DNA from: Cerasicoccus maritimus
GTDB taxonomy: Bacteria; Verrucomicrobiota; Verrucomicrobiia; Opitutales; Cerasicoccaceae
Assembly (NCBI GenBank): GCA_031296935.1
Contig: JAVDPD010000016.1
Span: 1-64,000, forward strand
DNA length: 64,000 bases
Direction: 5' to 3'
Below the pieces are notes generated by a model, which made no database searches, was not told the origin of the DNA, and saw only the letters and a program-made list of their open reading frames with translations. Below are positions 53,070 to 61,961 of this stretch, piece after piece. Every line of letters begins with the position of its first letter. The stretch's first letter is position 1. The position numbers were made by a program, and so were the translations under genes.

Positions 53070-54452
53070 ATGAAGCTGACCGCCGTTCTTTGTGTCTTGC
53101 TCTGTAGTCCTAATTTTCTGCCTGCGGAAATGTATCAGGTAGGATCGACTGATGAGCTGCGACAACTGCTTAAGTCAAAGTCCATTGTGGCTGGTGATGA
53201 GATCGTATGGGCTGACGGTGAATACGATCAGGTGGATATCAATCTTTCTGGTGTAAATGGTGAGCCCGGGTATCCCATTGTTCTCCGTGCAGAAACACCG
53301 GGTGGCGTTGTTTTTACTGGTGATAGTCGGTTGAGAATTGGCGCTGACCACGCAGTGGTGTCAGGTTTTCATTTTAAGGCGACATGTGGTTCCACTTTGC
53401 CTGACAAAGTTATTGCGTTTCGAGGAACTGGTGGTGATTTTGCGAATTTTTCTCGGTTGACAAACGTTGTCATTGAGGAGGCCGATCCGGGGCATCCGGT
53501 TTTGAGAAAGTCAAAATGGGTGGTGCTCTATGGGCAGTTTAATCGAGTAGATCACTGTTACTTTTCGGGTAAGCGTTCGCATGATAACTTGATGACTGTT
53601 TACCTGGATGAATCCAGTGAGCAACTGCCCGCGTATCATCAAATCGACCACAATTATTTTGCGAATCGTGCAGATGGCGCGCTTGCCGGGGGCACGACGA
53701 ATGGATGGGAGATCATTCGAATTGGCGACAGTAAGACATCGCTGCAAGAAGCGCTTTGTCGCGTTGAAGCAAATTACTTTGAGCGTTGCAGTGGGGAGAT
53801 CGAAGTTATTTCCAATAAGTCGGGTAGTAATGTCTACCTTGGTAATGCATTTGTAGAATGTTCAGGGCAGTTGACGTTGCGGCATGGGTTTGGCTGTTTA
53901 GTTGTGGATAATGTCTTTATTGGCTCGCCGAAAAATAGCGCGGAAGAAAGTGGCGTGCGCATCGTTGGCCCGGATCATACCGTTGTTGGCAATGCATTTT
54001 TGAACTTGGACGGAGAAGGGACGCGTGGCGCGATCGTGCTCACTGAAGGCGTTCGTGATGGATTGATCAACGAATATGAGCCCGTGACCAATGCGTTGAT
54101 TCGCGCCAATGTGATCATCGATTGCCGGTCGCCGATCGTGGTGGGCGCCTTGCACGGCCGTAAGGCAAAGCATGCGAAAGTGAACGATGTCCCGCCCAGC
54201 TCGGTGTCTATTGATGGCAATGTGATCGTTGGTTCGTCACTGGTATTTCAATATTTCGGCGACTCTGCTCCGGGCATTTCATTCAGTAACAATGTGGCAT
54301 TTACGCCGTTCTCTTCCGTTGAAATTCCTTGGGAGGATGAGGCGTCGAAAGGCTTTGTGGCTTTTCCATTACTTGCAGCGGATGTTGATCGAAAAGGGAT
54401 TCAAGATCGCGCAGATTTTATTAGGCAGAAGTCTGGTCCTGAGTGGCGCTAG
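53070..54452 (+). CDS. Polysaccharide lyase family 6 (alginate lyase/chondroitinase B-like)
   Basis: About 460 residues from ATG 53070. Signal peptide (KLTAVLCVLLCSPNFLPA). A right-handed parallel beta-helix with repeated short strands; GWEIIRIGDSKTS, then VISNKSGSNVYLGNAF with the catalytic Lys, and LTLRHGFGCLVVDNVF with the catalytic Arg of PL6. Cleaves alginate or dermatan sulfate; the two cannot be told apart here. Ends 31 bases inside the convergent symporter gene. Contains palindrome copy 6. Confidence 0.93.
   Translation: MKLTAVLCVLLCSPNFLPAEMYQVGSTDELRQLLKSKSIVAGDEIVWADGEYDQVDINLSGVNGEPGYPIVLRAETPGGVVFTGDSRLRIGADHAVVSGFHFKATCGSTLPDKVIAFRGTGGDFANFSRLTNVVIEEADPGHPVLRKSKWVVLYGQFNRVDHCYFSGKRSHDNLMTVYLDESSEQLPAYHQIDHNYFANRADGALAGGTTNGWEIIRIGDSKTSLQEALCRVEANYFERCSGEIEVISNKSGSNVYLGNAFVECSGQLTLRHGFGCLVVDNVFIGSPKNSAEESGVRIVGPDHTVVGNAFLNLDGEGTRGAIVLTEGVRDGLINEYEPVTNALIRANVIIDCRSPIVVGALHGRKAKHAKVNDVPPSSVSIDGNVIVGSSLVFQYFGDSAPGISFSNNVAFTPFSSVEIPWEDEASKGFVAFPLLAADVDRKGIQDRADFIRQKSGPEWR
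53394..53410. repeat. 17-bp palindrome copy 6 (ACTTTGC-CTG-ACAAAGT)
   Basis: Inside the PL6 gene; one arm mismatch. Confidence 0.6.
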
Positions 54453-56229
54453 TTGCGGTGGGTGCTTTTACTTTGCTTTGCAAAGTGAATGCCCTGGCTC
54501 CACGTTTGAGTAACAGCGCAATTACGATTAGCGAGCCGCCGCAGAAGATGAACGCCAGTCGACCAGTCAAGGGGTTTGGAATCAGCGCCATGATGAGCAT
54601 GAACCCACCGTAGGCCAGGGCTACGCGGCTAATCAGAGTCACTTGCAGGCTGGGGTCGTCTTGCCCGGCATCGCGATCTCCTTCTTCGACCGGTTGCTCT
54701 ACATCGGCGAAGAAGGCCTTAACCTCGCTTTCACGTTTGGCGGGTATGTGCTTACTGAGAGCAGTGGCGATGAAGAACCAGCCGACGCCGACGATTAGAT
54801 TGCTGAAGACGCCAATAATCAGTATCAAGTCGCTCATTTCTCGCGACGTTAAATCACCGCCGATAATTGCGCTAAGGCGTGCCTCCGTAGCGAGCGTCTT
54901 TACAGCGAACGAGTTGATGAGCCCAAGTAAAATGGCCGACCAGGCGGCCCAGTCAGGTGAGCGTTTCACGAATACCGCAAGCATGGCCGGGATAATCAAC
55001 GGCATGGCTACCAGGGTGCCGAACTGCAGCATGATGTCGAACAGTGACATGTCTTTAAGCTGATTCAGGCCAAGCGCGATGACGATGATGAGCGCGCCCA
55101 AGGTGATCGTTGTTAGCTTGCCCGCGAGCATGAGTTCTTTCTCGTCTGCCTGGGGGCGACAAACAGAAAAATAAAAGTTGCGCACGAAGATGCCTGCGTT
55201 GCGGTTTAGTCCGCTATCCATTGAAGACATGGTGGCGGCAAACATGCCAGACGCCAGCATACCCATCATGCCGACAGGCAGTATTTCCAAACAGATGGCG
55301 ACGTAGGCGACTTCATCTGGCTTGCTGAGGTTGGGAAAGACGGCTGACATATCGGGGATCATCGTTGCGGCTGCCATCGGTGGAATGAACCAGATGACCG
55401 GCCCAATGAAGAAGAGCACCGTCGCCAAAAGCGCTGCCTTCCGAGCTTCCTTGGTGTTTCGCGCGCTCAAATACCGCGAGGAGTCCAGCAGGTTGTTGAC
55501 GTTGACGACCTGCTTGACCGCAATGGCAATGATCCACACGTAGACAATACTTGAACGAATTTCGAGTCCATTGCTCTTACCCGTTAGTGGAACCGTTTCA
55601 AAGAATGCGTCTATGCCGCCTAGTTTTCCGAGCGTAAATACCGCCGCGACAATAGTAATGAGCATGAGCACAACGACCTGAATAAAGTCACTTGCTGACA
55701 CCGCCCAGGCGCCACCAAACAGACTAACCAGCAATACGGCGGAGCCGGTTAGGATGATCGTTGTATTCACATCGAAACCAAAGACCGCTGCGAAAAAGAG
55801 CCCCAGCGCATTCAGCCATATGCCCGCGTAGATCGTGCCTAGCGGAATTTGCAGCCAAGTGAAAACTTGTTCGTTTACTTTGCCGAAGCGGCGACGGATT
55901 GCCTCAACTGCGGTGATGACCCGAGCTTGGCGAAACTTGGCGGCAGTTAATAAATAGTTACCCAGAAAGCCCAGGCCATTGGCAAAATATAGGGCCAGGA
56001 TGATCGCGCCATCTTCATAAGCTTTGGCGGCTGCTCCAGTAAAAGTCCATGCGCTGAACTGTGTCATGAAGGCTGAGCTGCCGGCCATCCACCACAGCAT
56101 ACTGCCGCCACCGCGAAAGTAATCACTGGTGTTGGATACTGCGCGGCGGAACACCCAGCCGATCAGTAGCATGAAGGCGAAATAGGCGCCCAGTACAACG
56201 AGGTCGTATGTGGAAAAGGTAGAATTCAC
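54421..56229 (-). CDS. Sodium:solute symporter family (SSS) transporter
   Basis: 602 residues, about 13-14 helices. N-terminal LVVLGAYFAFMLLIGW and FRGGGSMLWWMAGSSAFMTQFSAWTFTGAAAKAYEDG match the SSS Na+-binding region, followed by the conserved YAGIWLNALG and the long GLNRNAGIFVRNFY loop. Likely imports the unsaturated uronate or monosaccharide released by the lyases. Divergent from manA with candidate operator site 3 between. Contains palindrome copy 7 near its C-terminus. Overlaps the PL6 gene by 32 bases tail to tail. Confidence 0.93.
   Translation of the reverse strand: MNSTFSTYDLVVLGAYFAFMLLIGWVFRRAVSNTSDYFRGGGSMLWWMAGSSAFMTQFSAWTFTGAAAKAYEDGAIILALYFANGLGFLGNYLLTAAKFRQARVITAVEAIRRRFGKVNEQVFTWLQIPLGTIYAGIWLNALGLFFAAVFGFDVNTTIILTGSAVLLVSLFGGAWAVSASDFIQVVVLMLITIVAAVFTLGKLGGIDAFFETVPLTGKSNGLEIRSSIVYVWIIAIAVKQVVNVNNLLDSSRYLSARNTKEARKAALLATVLFFIGPVIWFIPPMAAATMIPDMSAVFPNLSKPDEVAYVAICLEILPVGMMGMLASGMFAATMSSMDSGLNRNAGIFVRNFYFSVCRPQADEKELMLAGKLTTITLGALIIVIALGLNQLKDMSLFDIMLQFGTLVAMPLIIPAMLAVFVKRSPDWAAWSAILLGLINSFAVKTLATEARLSAIIGGDLTSREMSDLILIIGVFSNLIVGVGWFFIATALSKHIPAKRESEVKAFFADVEQPVEEGDRDAGQDDPSLQVTLISRVALAYGGFMLIMALIPNPLTGRLAFIFCGGSLIVIALLLKRGARAFTLQSKVKAPTATSATQDQTSA
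54470..54486. repeat. 17-bp palindrome copy 7 (ACTTTGC-TTT-GCAAAGT)
   Basis: Perfect arms, within the last 20 codons of the symporter gene. Confidence 0.8.
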
Positions 56230-56255
56230 GGGGATTTTGTCGCTTGACAGAACGA

Positions 56256-56271
56256 TTTAATAAATATTAAA
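56256..56271. promoter_or_regulatory. Candidate LacI operator, site 3
   Basis: TTTAATAAATATTAAA, perfect 6-base arms around AAAT, in the 68-base gap between the symporter and manA starts. Confidence 0.5.
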
Positions 56272-56297
56272 AACATAGGCGCAAGAGAAAACTACCC

Positions 56298-57425
56298 ATG
56301 ACCCCTCAAGAAATTTCTATACCGCAGACGCCTCTTTGTCTGAGCGCCAACCGTGTTTGGCGTTCTTACATAGGTGGACGTTTGCTGGATCGTAATGAAG
56401 GCAAGGCGAGCCCTGAAGACACTCACTTTCCGGAAGATTGGATTGGCTCTGCCGTGCGAGCGATCAACCCCGTGGAGCATGCCCGGACTGACGAAGGTCT
56501 TGCTGTAGTCGATTTGGGGGGCGAGCCGGTTCGGCTGGATGAGCTTCTGTCGGAATTTCCTGAATACTTTTTGGGGCGCGATCATTTTTCCCTGTTTGGT
56601 GCGCAGCCTGAATTCTTGGTGAAGTTCATTGATGCGGCGGAGCGTTTGCACTTTCAATGTCATCCCAGCAAAGAGTTTTCGCTTGAAAGATTAAACTCCT
56701 GCTATGGGAAGTTCGAGGCTTATTATGTGCTCGATGTCAGGCCCGATGTCCCGCAGGGAGAAGTCTTTGTGGGTTTTCAACGTCCTCCTTCGCGAGAGGC
56801 GCTGAAGGCGCTGATCGAGCGTCAGGATATCGATGCGATCCGTGACTGCTTCGATCCAATACCGGTTAAATCTGGCGATGTGGTCATTGTCCCCGGTGGC
56901 GTGCCGCACGCTTTGGGTGCTGGGGTCTTGCTGGTGGAGATCCTGGAACCATCAGATTGGGTGGCGCGATTTGAGTTCAAGCGCGGTGAGTTCCTTTTGC
57001 CAGAGAAGGATCGTTTTATGGGGCGCAGCTTGGACTTTGCCCTGGATATGTTTGATCTGCGTGAAAAGAGTTTTGAAGACGTGCGCGAGAACTACTTCTG
57101 TCGCCCTGAGTTACTTTGCGATGCAAAGCATGCGCGTCGTGAGCGCCTGATTGGGCCTTCGCACACTGATTGTTTTCAAGTTTGCAAAACCACGTGGACG
57201 GGACGCGCTCAACGCATCGTTAATTCTTATTGCATCGCGATCGTCGTTAAAGGCGCTTGTCGACTGGCGGGGCCTGATGGTTGGACGCAGGAGTTGGGAC
57301 TTTACGACCGTGTGTTGATCCCTCATGGCATGGGGCAATTGACCCTTGAGTCGACTGACGAATGTAAGCTGCTTGAGTGCTACCCGCCAACTGCCCAAGT
57401 TGAATCCGAAACTTTATCCCTATGA
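56298..57425 (+). CDS. manA: Class I mannose-6-phosphate isomerase-like protein
   Basis: 375 residues, cupin fold. LFGAQPEFLVKFIDAAERLHFQCHPSKEFS carries the zinc ligands (His and neighbouring residues), GDVVIVPGGVPHALGAGVLLVEILEPSD the His-rich late strand. Interconverts mannose 6-phosphate and fructose 6-phosphate in the cytosol, or acts on a related sugar from the same locus. Overlaps the next gene by 4 bases (ATGA). First gene of an operon running at least to 60468. Contains palindrome copy 8. Confidence 0.9.
   Translation: MTPQEISIPQTPLCLSANRVWRSYIGGRLLDRNEGKASPEDTHFPEDWIGSAVRAINPVEHARTDEGLAVVDLGGEPVRLDELLSEFPEYFLGRDHFSLFGAQPEFLVKFIDAAERLHFQCHPSKEFSLERLNSCYGKFEAYYVLDVRPDVPQGEVFVGFQRPPSREALKALIERQDIDAIRDCFDPIPVKSGDVVIVPGGVPHALGAGVLLVEILEPSDWVARFEFKRGEFLLPEKDRFMGRSLDFALDMFDLREKSFEDVRENYFCRPELLCDAKHARRERLIGPSHTDCFQVCKTTWTGRAQRIVNSYCIAIVVKGACRLAGPDGWTQELGLYDRVLIPHGMGQLTLESTDECKLLECYPPTAQVESETLSL
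57113..57129. repeat. 17-bp palindrome copy 8 (ACTTTGC-GAT-GCAAAGC)
   Basis: Inside manA; six-base inner arms perfect. Confidence 0.75.
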
Positions 57426-58903
57426 GAACTATCCTATCCCTATCTGTCTTGAGCTGCCTGCTGTGTGTTGGTGCTGAAGCCAAGTTGGTTTTAAACCCGT
57501 TGATTGGCGACAATGCCGTTTTCCAGCGTAACGCGCCTATCAAGATTTGGGGCGAGAGTGATGCAGGCGCGACTGTGCATGCAGAATTTTCGGACCAGAA
57601 ATTGTCAGCGCGCGCCGGAGACAATGGCCAATGGCTGATTGAGTTTCCTGCTCAGGAGGCCGGTGGCCCATATCAGCTCACTGTTCATGCGGGTGACGAT
57701 ACCTTGATTATCGACAAGCTACTCGTTGGCGATGTGTGGGTATGCACCGGGCAGTCCAATATGTATTGGCCCGTTGATCGAACGACTGGTTACAAAGAAA
57801 AAATTAAAACTGCGGGCAACGAGAACCTGCGTTTATTCACGGTCAAGCGCGCAGCTGCTGATGAGCCTCTGGCTAGCGTTCAGGGGGCATGGCTGCCTTG
57901 TAATCCCTATACGGTTGGGGGCTTCTCCGCAGTTGGGTATTTCTTCGGCAAAGAACTCCAGCCCAAGGCAGACATTCCAATCGGGCTCATCATGTGTACC
58001 GTGGGCGGTACTTTGGCCAGCAACTGGACGAGCCGCGAAGTGCTTGAAGCCAACCCTGCTTCACCGCCGTATTTTGAACGCTATGAGCGTGAGCGCGCGG
58101 AGTATCCTGCTTTGGTCAAAGCCTACAAGGAAGAGGTGAAAACGAACCCCAAGGCGGAGAAACCGCGTGACCCGAGCAAGCGACAGCCCAGTGGCTACTA
58201 CAATGCCATGCTGGCGCCGCTTTTTCATTATCCGGTGGCCGGTGTGATTTGGTATCAGGGCGAGTCTGATTCCTGGAAGCATTGGGACTACGACCGATTT
58301 CTGCACGACTTGATTGCTGATTGGCGCATGGGTTGGCAGCAGTCGGATATGCCGTTTCTCATCGTTCAACTTGCTGGCTTTGAAGGTAAAAAAGGTGTCG
58401 ACGAAAACTACCCGGAGATTCGAGAAATCCAGCGTCGCACTTCACAAGAAGCAAACAGCGGACTTGCTTTGGCAATCGATGTCGGTGAGGCGGACGACAT
58501 CCATCCGCGCAATAAGGAACCGGTTGGCCAGCGTTTGGCGCGCGTTGCATTGGCCAAGGTTTACGGGCACGACATTCCCTTTCATGGGCCTGAGCCCAAA
58601 CAAGTCATGGCTGATGGCGGTAAGGTCGTGGTTGAATTCGATTCAGGCGGCGGCCAGGTCATTGACAAAGATGGCGGTGATTTGCCTGGTTTTGAAGTGG
58701 CCGGCGCCGATGGAATTTTTCATGCCGGTGAGGCTCGCCTTTCGGGCAATACGGTTATAATCTACAGTCCAGACGTTGATCAACCAACCGTCGTGCGTTA
58801 CGGCTGGACCGGGTTCCCGAAGATTGACCTCTACAACGAGGCTGGTCTGCCCGCTACCCCTTTCAAGGAATCCATCAATGCTCCGAAGAATGAAACACTG
58901 TAA
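57422..58903 (+). CDS. Secreted sialate O-acetylesterase-like (SGNH) enzyme
   Basis: 493 residues. Signal peptide ending GAEA. N-terminal beta-domain (about 20-100), then an SGNH hydrolase: VCTGQSNMYWPVD with the nucleophile Ser, VIWYQGESDSWKHW with the catalytic Gln/Glu region, and DVGEADDIHPRNKEPVGQRLA with the Asp-x-x-His pair. Removes O-acetyl groups from sialic acids or, in this context, from uronate or other acetylated sugars. Translationally coupled to manA (4-base overlap) and overlaps the prepilin gene. Confidence 0.93.
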   Translation: MRTILSLSVLSCLLCVGAEAKLVLNPLIGDNAVFQRNAPIKIWGESDAGATVHAEFSDQKLSARAGDNGQWLIEFPAQEAGGPYQLTVHAGDDTLIIDKLLVGDVWVCTGQSNMYWPVDRTTGYKEKIKTAGNENLRLFTVKRAAADEPLASVQGAWLPCNPYTVGGFSAVGYFFGKELQPKADIPIGLIMCTVGGTLASNWTSREVLEANPASPPYFERYERERAEYPALVKAYKEEVKTNPKAEKPRDPSKRQPSGYYNAMLAPLFHYPVAGVIWYQGESDSWKHWDYDRFLHDLIADWRMGWQQSDMPFLIVQLAGFEGKKGVDENYPEIREIQRRTSQEANSGLALAIDVGEADDIHPRNKEPVGQRLARVALAKVYGHDIPFHGPEPKQVMADGGKVVVEFDSGGGQVIDKDGGDLPGFEVAGADGIFHAGEARLSGNTVIIYSPDVDQPTVVRYGWTGFPKIDLYNEAGLPATPFKESINAPKNETL

Positions 58904-59651
58904 GAAAACCTACCCCGGCTTCACACTCATCGAATTGCTAACGGTCGTCGCGATCATTGGCATCCTGGCGGTTATTCTGATCCCCGTTGTTGGCGCGATG
59001 CGTTCCAAGGCGCGCATGGCGGAAGGCATCAGTAACCTGCGTAGTATTGGCTCAGCGATCGCTCTCTACAGCGCGGATAACCTGAATTTTTTGCCCTATC
59101 CAACCATCAAAAAGAATGACTGGAATGCGGCGCATCCGGACCCGGATGATCAGGTGACGGGCGATCAACAGTGGCATAAGCAACTGCGCGATTACCTGCC
59201 GCAGCAAGGGAGTAGTTTGACGTCCAAAGGTCACGAGCTTTTTATCTGCCCGAATGCGGTTTACCATACCTCCAGTGGTGATGAATTCGCCGAAGACGAC
59301 ATGTCTTTAACCTACTCTGCAACGGATGCCATGTGGGGCGTGCAAAATGGCAAGCGCGCGCCTAGTGACGTGCAGCGCAACTTCAACACCATCGCTTCAC
59401 CGGCCAATACATATCTGTTGGTGGACGCCAAGCAAAATGGCTCAACCTATGCGAGCTGCCGTTCGTCGGTAGTGTGGTCACAGTTCCAGAAGAATGCTTC
59501 GTCGAGCTCTGAAGAGTCGACGCCAGATCTAGATTTCCGCCAACCCGGAGAGCTGATGAACGTCCTATTTGCAGATGGGCATACAGGTTCGAAAACACTG
59601 GAAGAAGCCAAGAAGATTACCGAGCAACAATGGAGCGGTCGTGAAAACTAA
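58878..59651 (+). CDS. Prepilin-like protein within the polysaccharide operon
   Basis: 257 residues from ATG 58878, which follows AAGGA at 58865 and lies inside the esterase gene. Class III signal YPGFTLIELLTVVAIIGILAVILIPVV, a soluble domain with NLRSIGSAIALYSADN, and the family's C-terminal VLFADGHTGSKTLE, the H-x-DG-type element. Similar in design to the protein at 2794. Its place between a secreted esterase and a sugar isomerase suggests a role in secreting or displaying the enzymes of this locus. Confidence 0.88.
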   Translation: MLRRMKHCKKTYPGFTLIELLTVVAIIGILAVILIPVVGAMRSKARMAEGISNLRSIGSAIALYSADNLNFLPYPTIKKNDWNAAHPDPDDQVTGDQQWHKQLRDYLPQQGSSLTSKGHELFICPNAVYHTSSGDEFAEDDMSLTYSATDAMWGVQNGKRAPSDVQRNFNTIASPANTYLLVDAKQNGSTYASCRSSVVWSQFQKNASSSSEESTPDLDFRQPGELMNVLFADGHTGSKTLEEAKKITEQQWSGREN

Positions 59652-60468
59652 ACAACTATTGACGGATGTTTCGCCACTGGCCTGGTGCTTCTCAAGCATG
59701 GGCTGTGAAGAGCTGACTTTGCCAGAAATTGCTGACCTCGCACGTCGGCATGGAGTAGGGCAGGTTGAACTCCGCGCTGTCGGTGGCCAAATCGATATCC
59801 CCGCGCATGCGGCCGATGCGCATTGGCTGGAGCAGCGCCCTCAGGCGTTTCTGGGGGGCAGTGATGTGTCCATTGCGGGCTTTAATTCCTCGGCAAAAAT
59901 CTCGCAGTCCTTTGAGGATGCCTCGCGTGAAATCAAAGCCTTTGCGCCGCTCATGGAACACTTCGGGGCGATGAGCTTGCGCGTGTTTGATGGTGTCCTG
60001 GACTTTGAACAGGGCATGGATGATGTATGGTTCTGGCTCGATGCCTGGGAGGCGCTGCGCGAGGAGTTTGATTGGTGCTTCAGTCTTGCGATTGAAACCC
60101 ATGATTCATTGCTCGAACCTGAAGACATCGCCAAGTTTTTTAGTCGTGGGCACCAGCACGTCGGCTTGCTCTGGGACTCGCATCATACTTGGAAAAAAGC
60201 TGGCTCCGACCCAATACAGACTTGGCGTGAGGTCCGCCGTTGGACAACGCACATTCATGTAAAGGACAGTATCAGTGAGCCAAGTGCGCGGCATCCCTAC
60301 ACCTACGTTTTGCCGGGTCATGGAGAATTTCCACTGCTGCCGCTACTGAATCAATTGGCGCAGGATGGCTTTGCTGGGCCGGTTAGTTTGGAATGGGAGC
60401 GGCTTTGGCATCCATATATGCCGAGTCTCGATGCGGGCTTGGATGCATTGACGGAATTACTCACGTAA
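59641..60468 (+). CDS. Sugar phosphate isomerase/epimerase family (xylose isomerase-like TIM barrel)
   Basis: 275 residues, GTG start 59641 preceded by GGAG, overlapping the prepilin stop by 11 bases. Barrel metal ligands are visible: Glu in LAIETHDSLLEP, Asp in GLLWDSHHTWKKAG, His in THIHVKDSIS, Glu in VSLEWERLW. Usually isomerises keto-sugars or sugar acids such as tagaturonate-type intermediates; exact substrate unknown. Last clear member of the manA operon. Confidence 0.87.
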   Translation: MKTKQLLTDVSPLAWCFSSMGCEELTLPEIADLARRHGVGQVELRAVGGQIDIPAHAADAHWLEQRPQAFLGGSDVSIAGFNSSAKISQSFEDASREIKAFAPLMEHFGAMSLRVFDGVLDFEQGMDDVWFWLDAWEALREEFDWCFSLAIETHDSLLEPEDIAKFFSRGHQHVGLLWDSHHTWKKAGSDPIQTWREVRRWTTHIHVKDSISEPSARHPYTYVLPGHGEFPLLPLLNQLAQDGFAGPVSLEWERLWHPYMPSLDAGLDALTELLT

Positions 60469-60550
60469 ACTCTCTCCGTTGAGTGATTCAGGGTTCTTTG
60501 CCGGATTATCGTTCGATAACTTCTGGAATGGGAATTGCTGACACGGTTGC

Positions 60551-61000
60551 GTGCAGAAAGAATACCTATCTTGGGCTGACTTTGGTGAGCTCTTATCTCG
60601 TTTAACGGCCGCAGTGGCGGTGATTCATCAGGAACGCCCCCTGGATCGCATTGTTGGAATTAGCCGTGGCGGGCTACCCATTGGCGTGAGTCTTTCCCAT
60701 CGGCTGGGCGTGCCTTTCACGCCGGTCGAAGTCAAGAGCTACAAGGACGACAACAGTCAGGGCGATATCACGCTGGATACGCCACAGGAGGTCCTGAGCC
60801 GCTGCACCGGCCACGTGCTACTGGTCGATGACCTCGCAGACAGCGGTAAGACCACGGACTTCCTCATGAAGCACCTGCACGAGCTGACGAGCCCGGAGAT
60901 CACCATCGCGACGCTCTACTATAAACGAACCTCAATTGTGAAACCGCAGTGCTTTGTGGAAGAGACGGCCAAGTGGATCGTCTTTCCCTGGGAGGCCTAA
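60551..61000 (+). CDS. Phosphoribosyltransferase family protein
   Basis: 149 residues, GTG start 60551. PRPP-binding motif VLLVDDLADSGKTTDFL; IVGISRGGLPIGVSLSHRLG for the pyrophosphate loop; hood region with KRTSIVKPQCFVEETAKWIVFPWEA, close to xanthine-guanine phosphoribosyltransferases. It probably salvages xanthine, guanine or hypoxanthine. 13 bases ahead of the amidase gene, same strand. Confidence 0.88.
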   Translation: MQKEYLSWADFGELLSRLTAAVAVIHQERPLDRIVGISRGGLPIGVSLSHRLGVPFTPVEVKSYKDDNSQGDITLDTPQEVLSRCTGHVLLVDDLADSGKTTDFLMKHLHELTSPEITIATLYYKRTSIVKPQCFVEETAKWIVFPWEA

Positions 61001-61013
61001 CTGCGAGCTGACT

Positions 61014-61961
61014 ATGGAACATTTTCTTGATCGCTCAGTGGTGGTGAATCGTTGGAACCGCGACTATCCACCCCGGCTGGCTATTCAGCCGGGCGACACA
61101 ATCACTTTCGAGATGCGTGACTCCAGCGACGGGCAAGTCCAGCCCGGCATGTCGGCTGAGGATTTTGAGCAAATCGACAAAACACGCATTCACGCGCTGA
61201 CGGGGCCGGTCTACATTGAAGGTGCTGAGCCGGGTGACCGTCTCGTCTTAGACATTTTGGAATACCAGCACGAGGGCTGGGGTTGGAGCGGGCTGGTTGA
61301 TGGGCTTGGCCTGCTGGCAGAGGATTTTTCCGGGCCGTATTTGCATACCTGGAAATTGGAAGACGGCGTGACTAAGTCGATGCCCGGGTTGACTATTCCG
61401 CTGCGACCGTTTTGCGGAATCATCGGCGTGCAGCCAGCGGAAGTTGGTGAGTTTCGCACCCGGCCTCCGGGCGCCTTTGGCGGTAACCTGGACGTGCGGC
61501 ATTTGGTCGCGGGCAGTCGCCTGCATTTGCCAGTGCAGGTTCCCGGTGCCGGTCTTTGCGCGGGTGATGCGCATGCGGCGCAAGGCGATGGCGAGGTCTG
61601 CCTGAACGGCATGGAAGCGCCGATGACGGTGCGCATGAAAGTCAATTTGCTAAAAGATAGCCCGCTGCCGGGACCTTACCTGGAGTGCCCCGGCGAGCTT
61701 GAGCCTAAGGAGTTTGCCGAGCACGGCTACCATGTATTTATCGAGTCGGATGAAGACCCACGCGAAGCGAGCAAACGCGTGGTCCGCCGCGCGATCGATT
61801 ACCTGGTCAAGCGTTTGGGGATTTCCCGGCAGCAAGCTTACATCACTTGTAGTGTGGTGATTCGGCTCAAGATCAGCCAATTGGTCAACGCGCCAACGAT
61901 GACCATTTCGGGCTATTTTCCGGAAGCGGTATTTGATGAACGATCGGAGGTTATGCCATGA
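61014..61961 (+). CDS. Acetamidase/formamidase family protein
   Basis: 316 residues. FmdA/AmdA fold: ALTGPVYIEGAEPGDRLVLDIL near the N-terminus, PFCGIIGVQPAEVGEFRTRPPGAFGGNLDVRHL in the middle, and GLCAGDAHAAQGDGEVCLNGME holding the usual metal-binding His/Asp set. Hydrolyses formamide or short-chain amides to ammonia. Start ATG 61014 replaces a longer frame that has no homology to the family. Overlaps the DUF3891 gene by 4 bases. Confidence 0.92.
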   Translation: MEHFLDRSVVVNRWNRDYPPRLAIQPGDTITFEMRDSSDGQVQPGMSAEDFEQIDKTRIHALTGPVYIEGAEPGDRLVLDILEYQHEGWGWSGLVDGLGLLAEDFSGPYLHTWKLEDGVTKSMPGLTIPLRPFCGIIGVQPAEVGEFRTRPPGAFGGNLDVRHLVAGSRLHLPVQVPGAGLCAGDAHAAQGDGEVCLNGMEAPMTVRMKVNLLKDSPLPGPYLECPGELEPKEFAEHGYHVFIESDEDPREASKRVVRRAIDYLVKRLGISRQQAYITCSVVIRLKISQLVNAPTMTISGYFPEAVFDERSEVMP

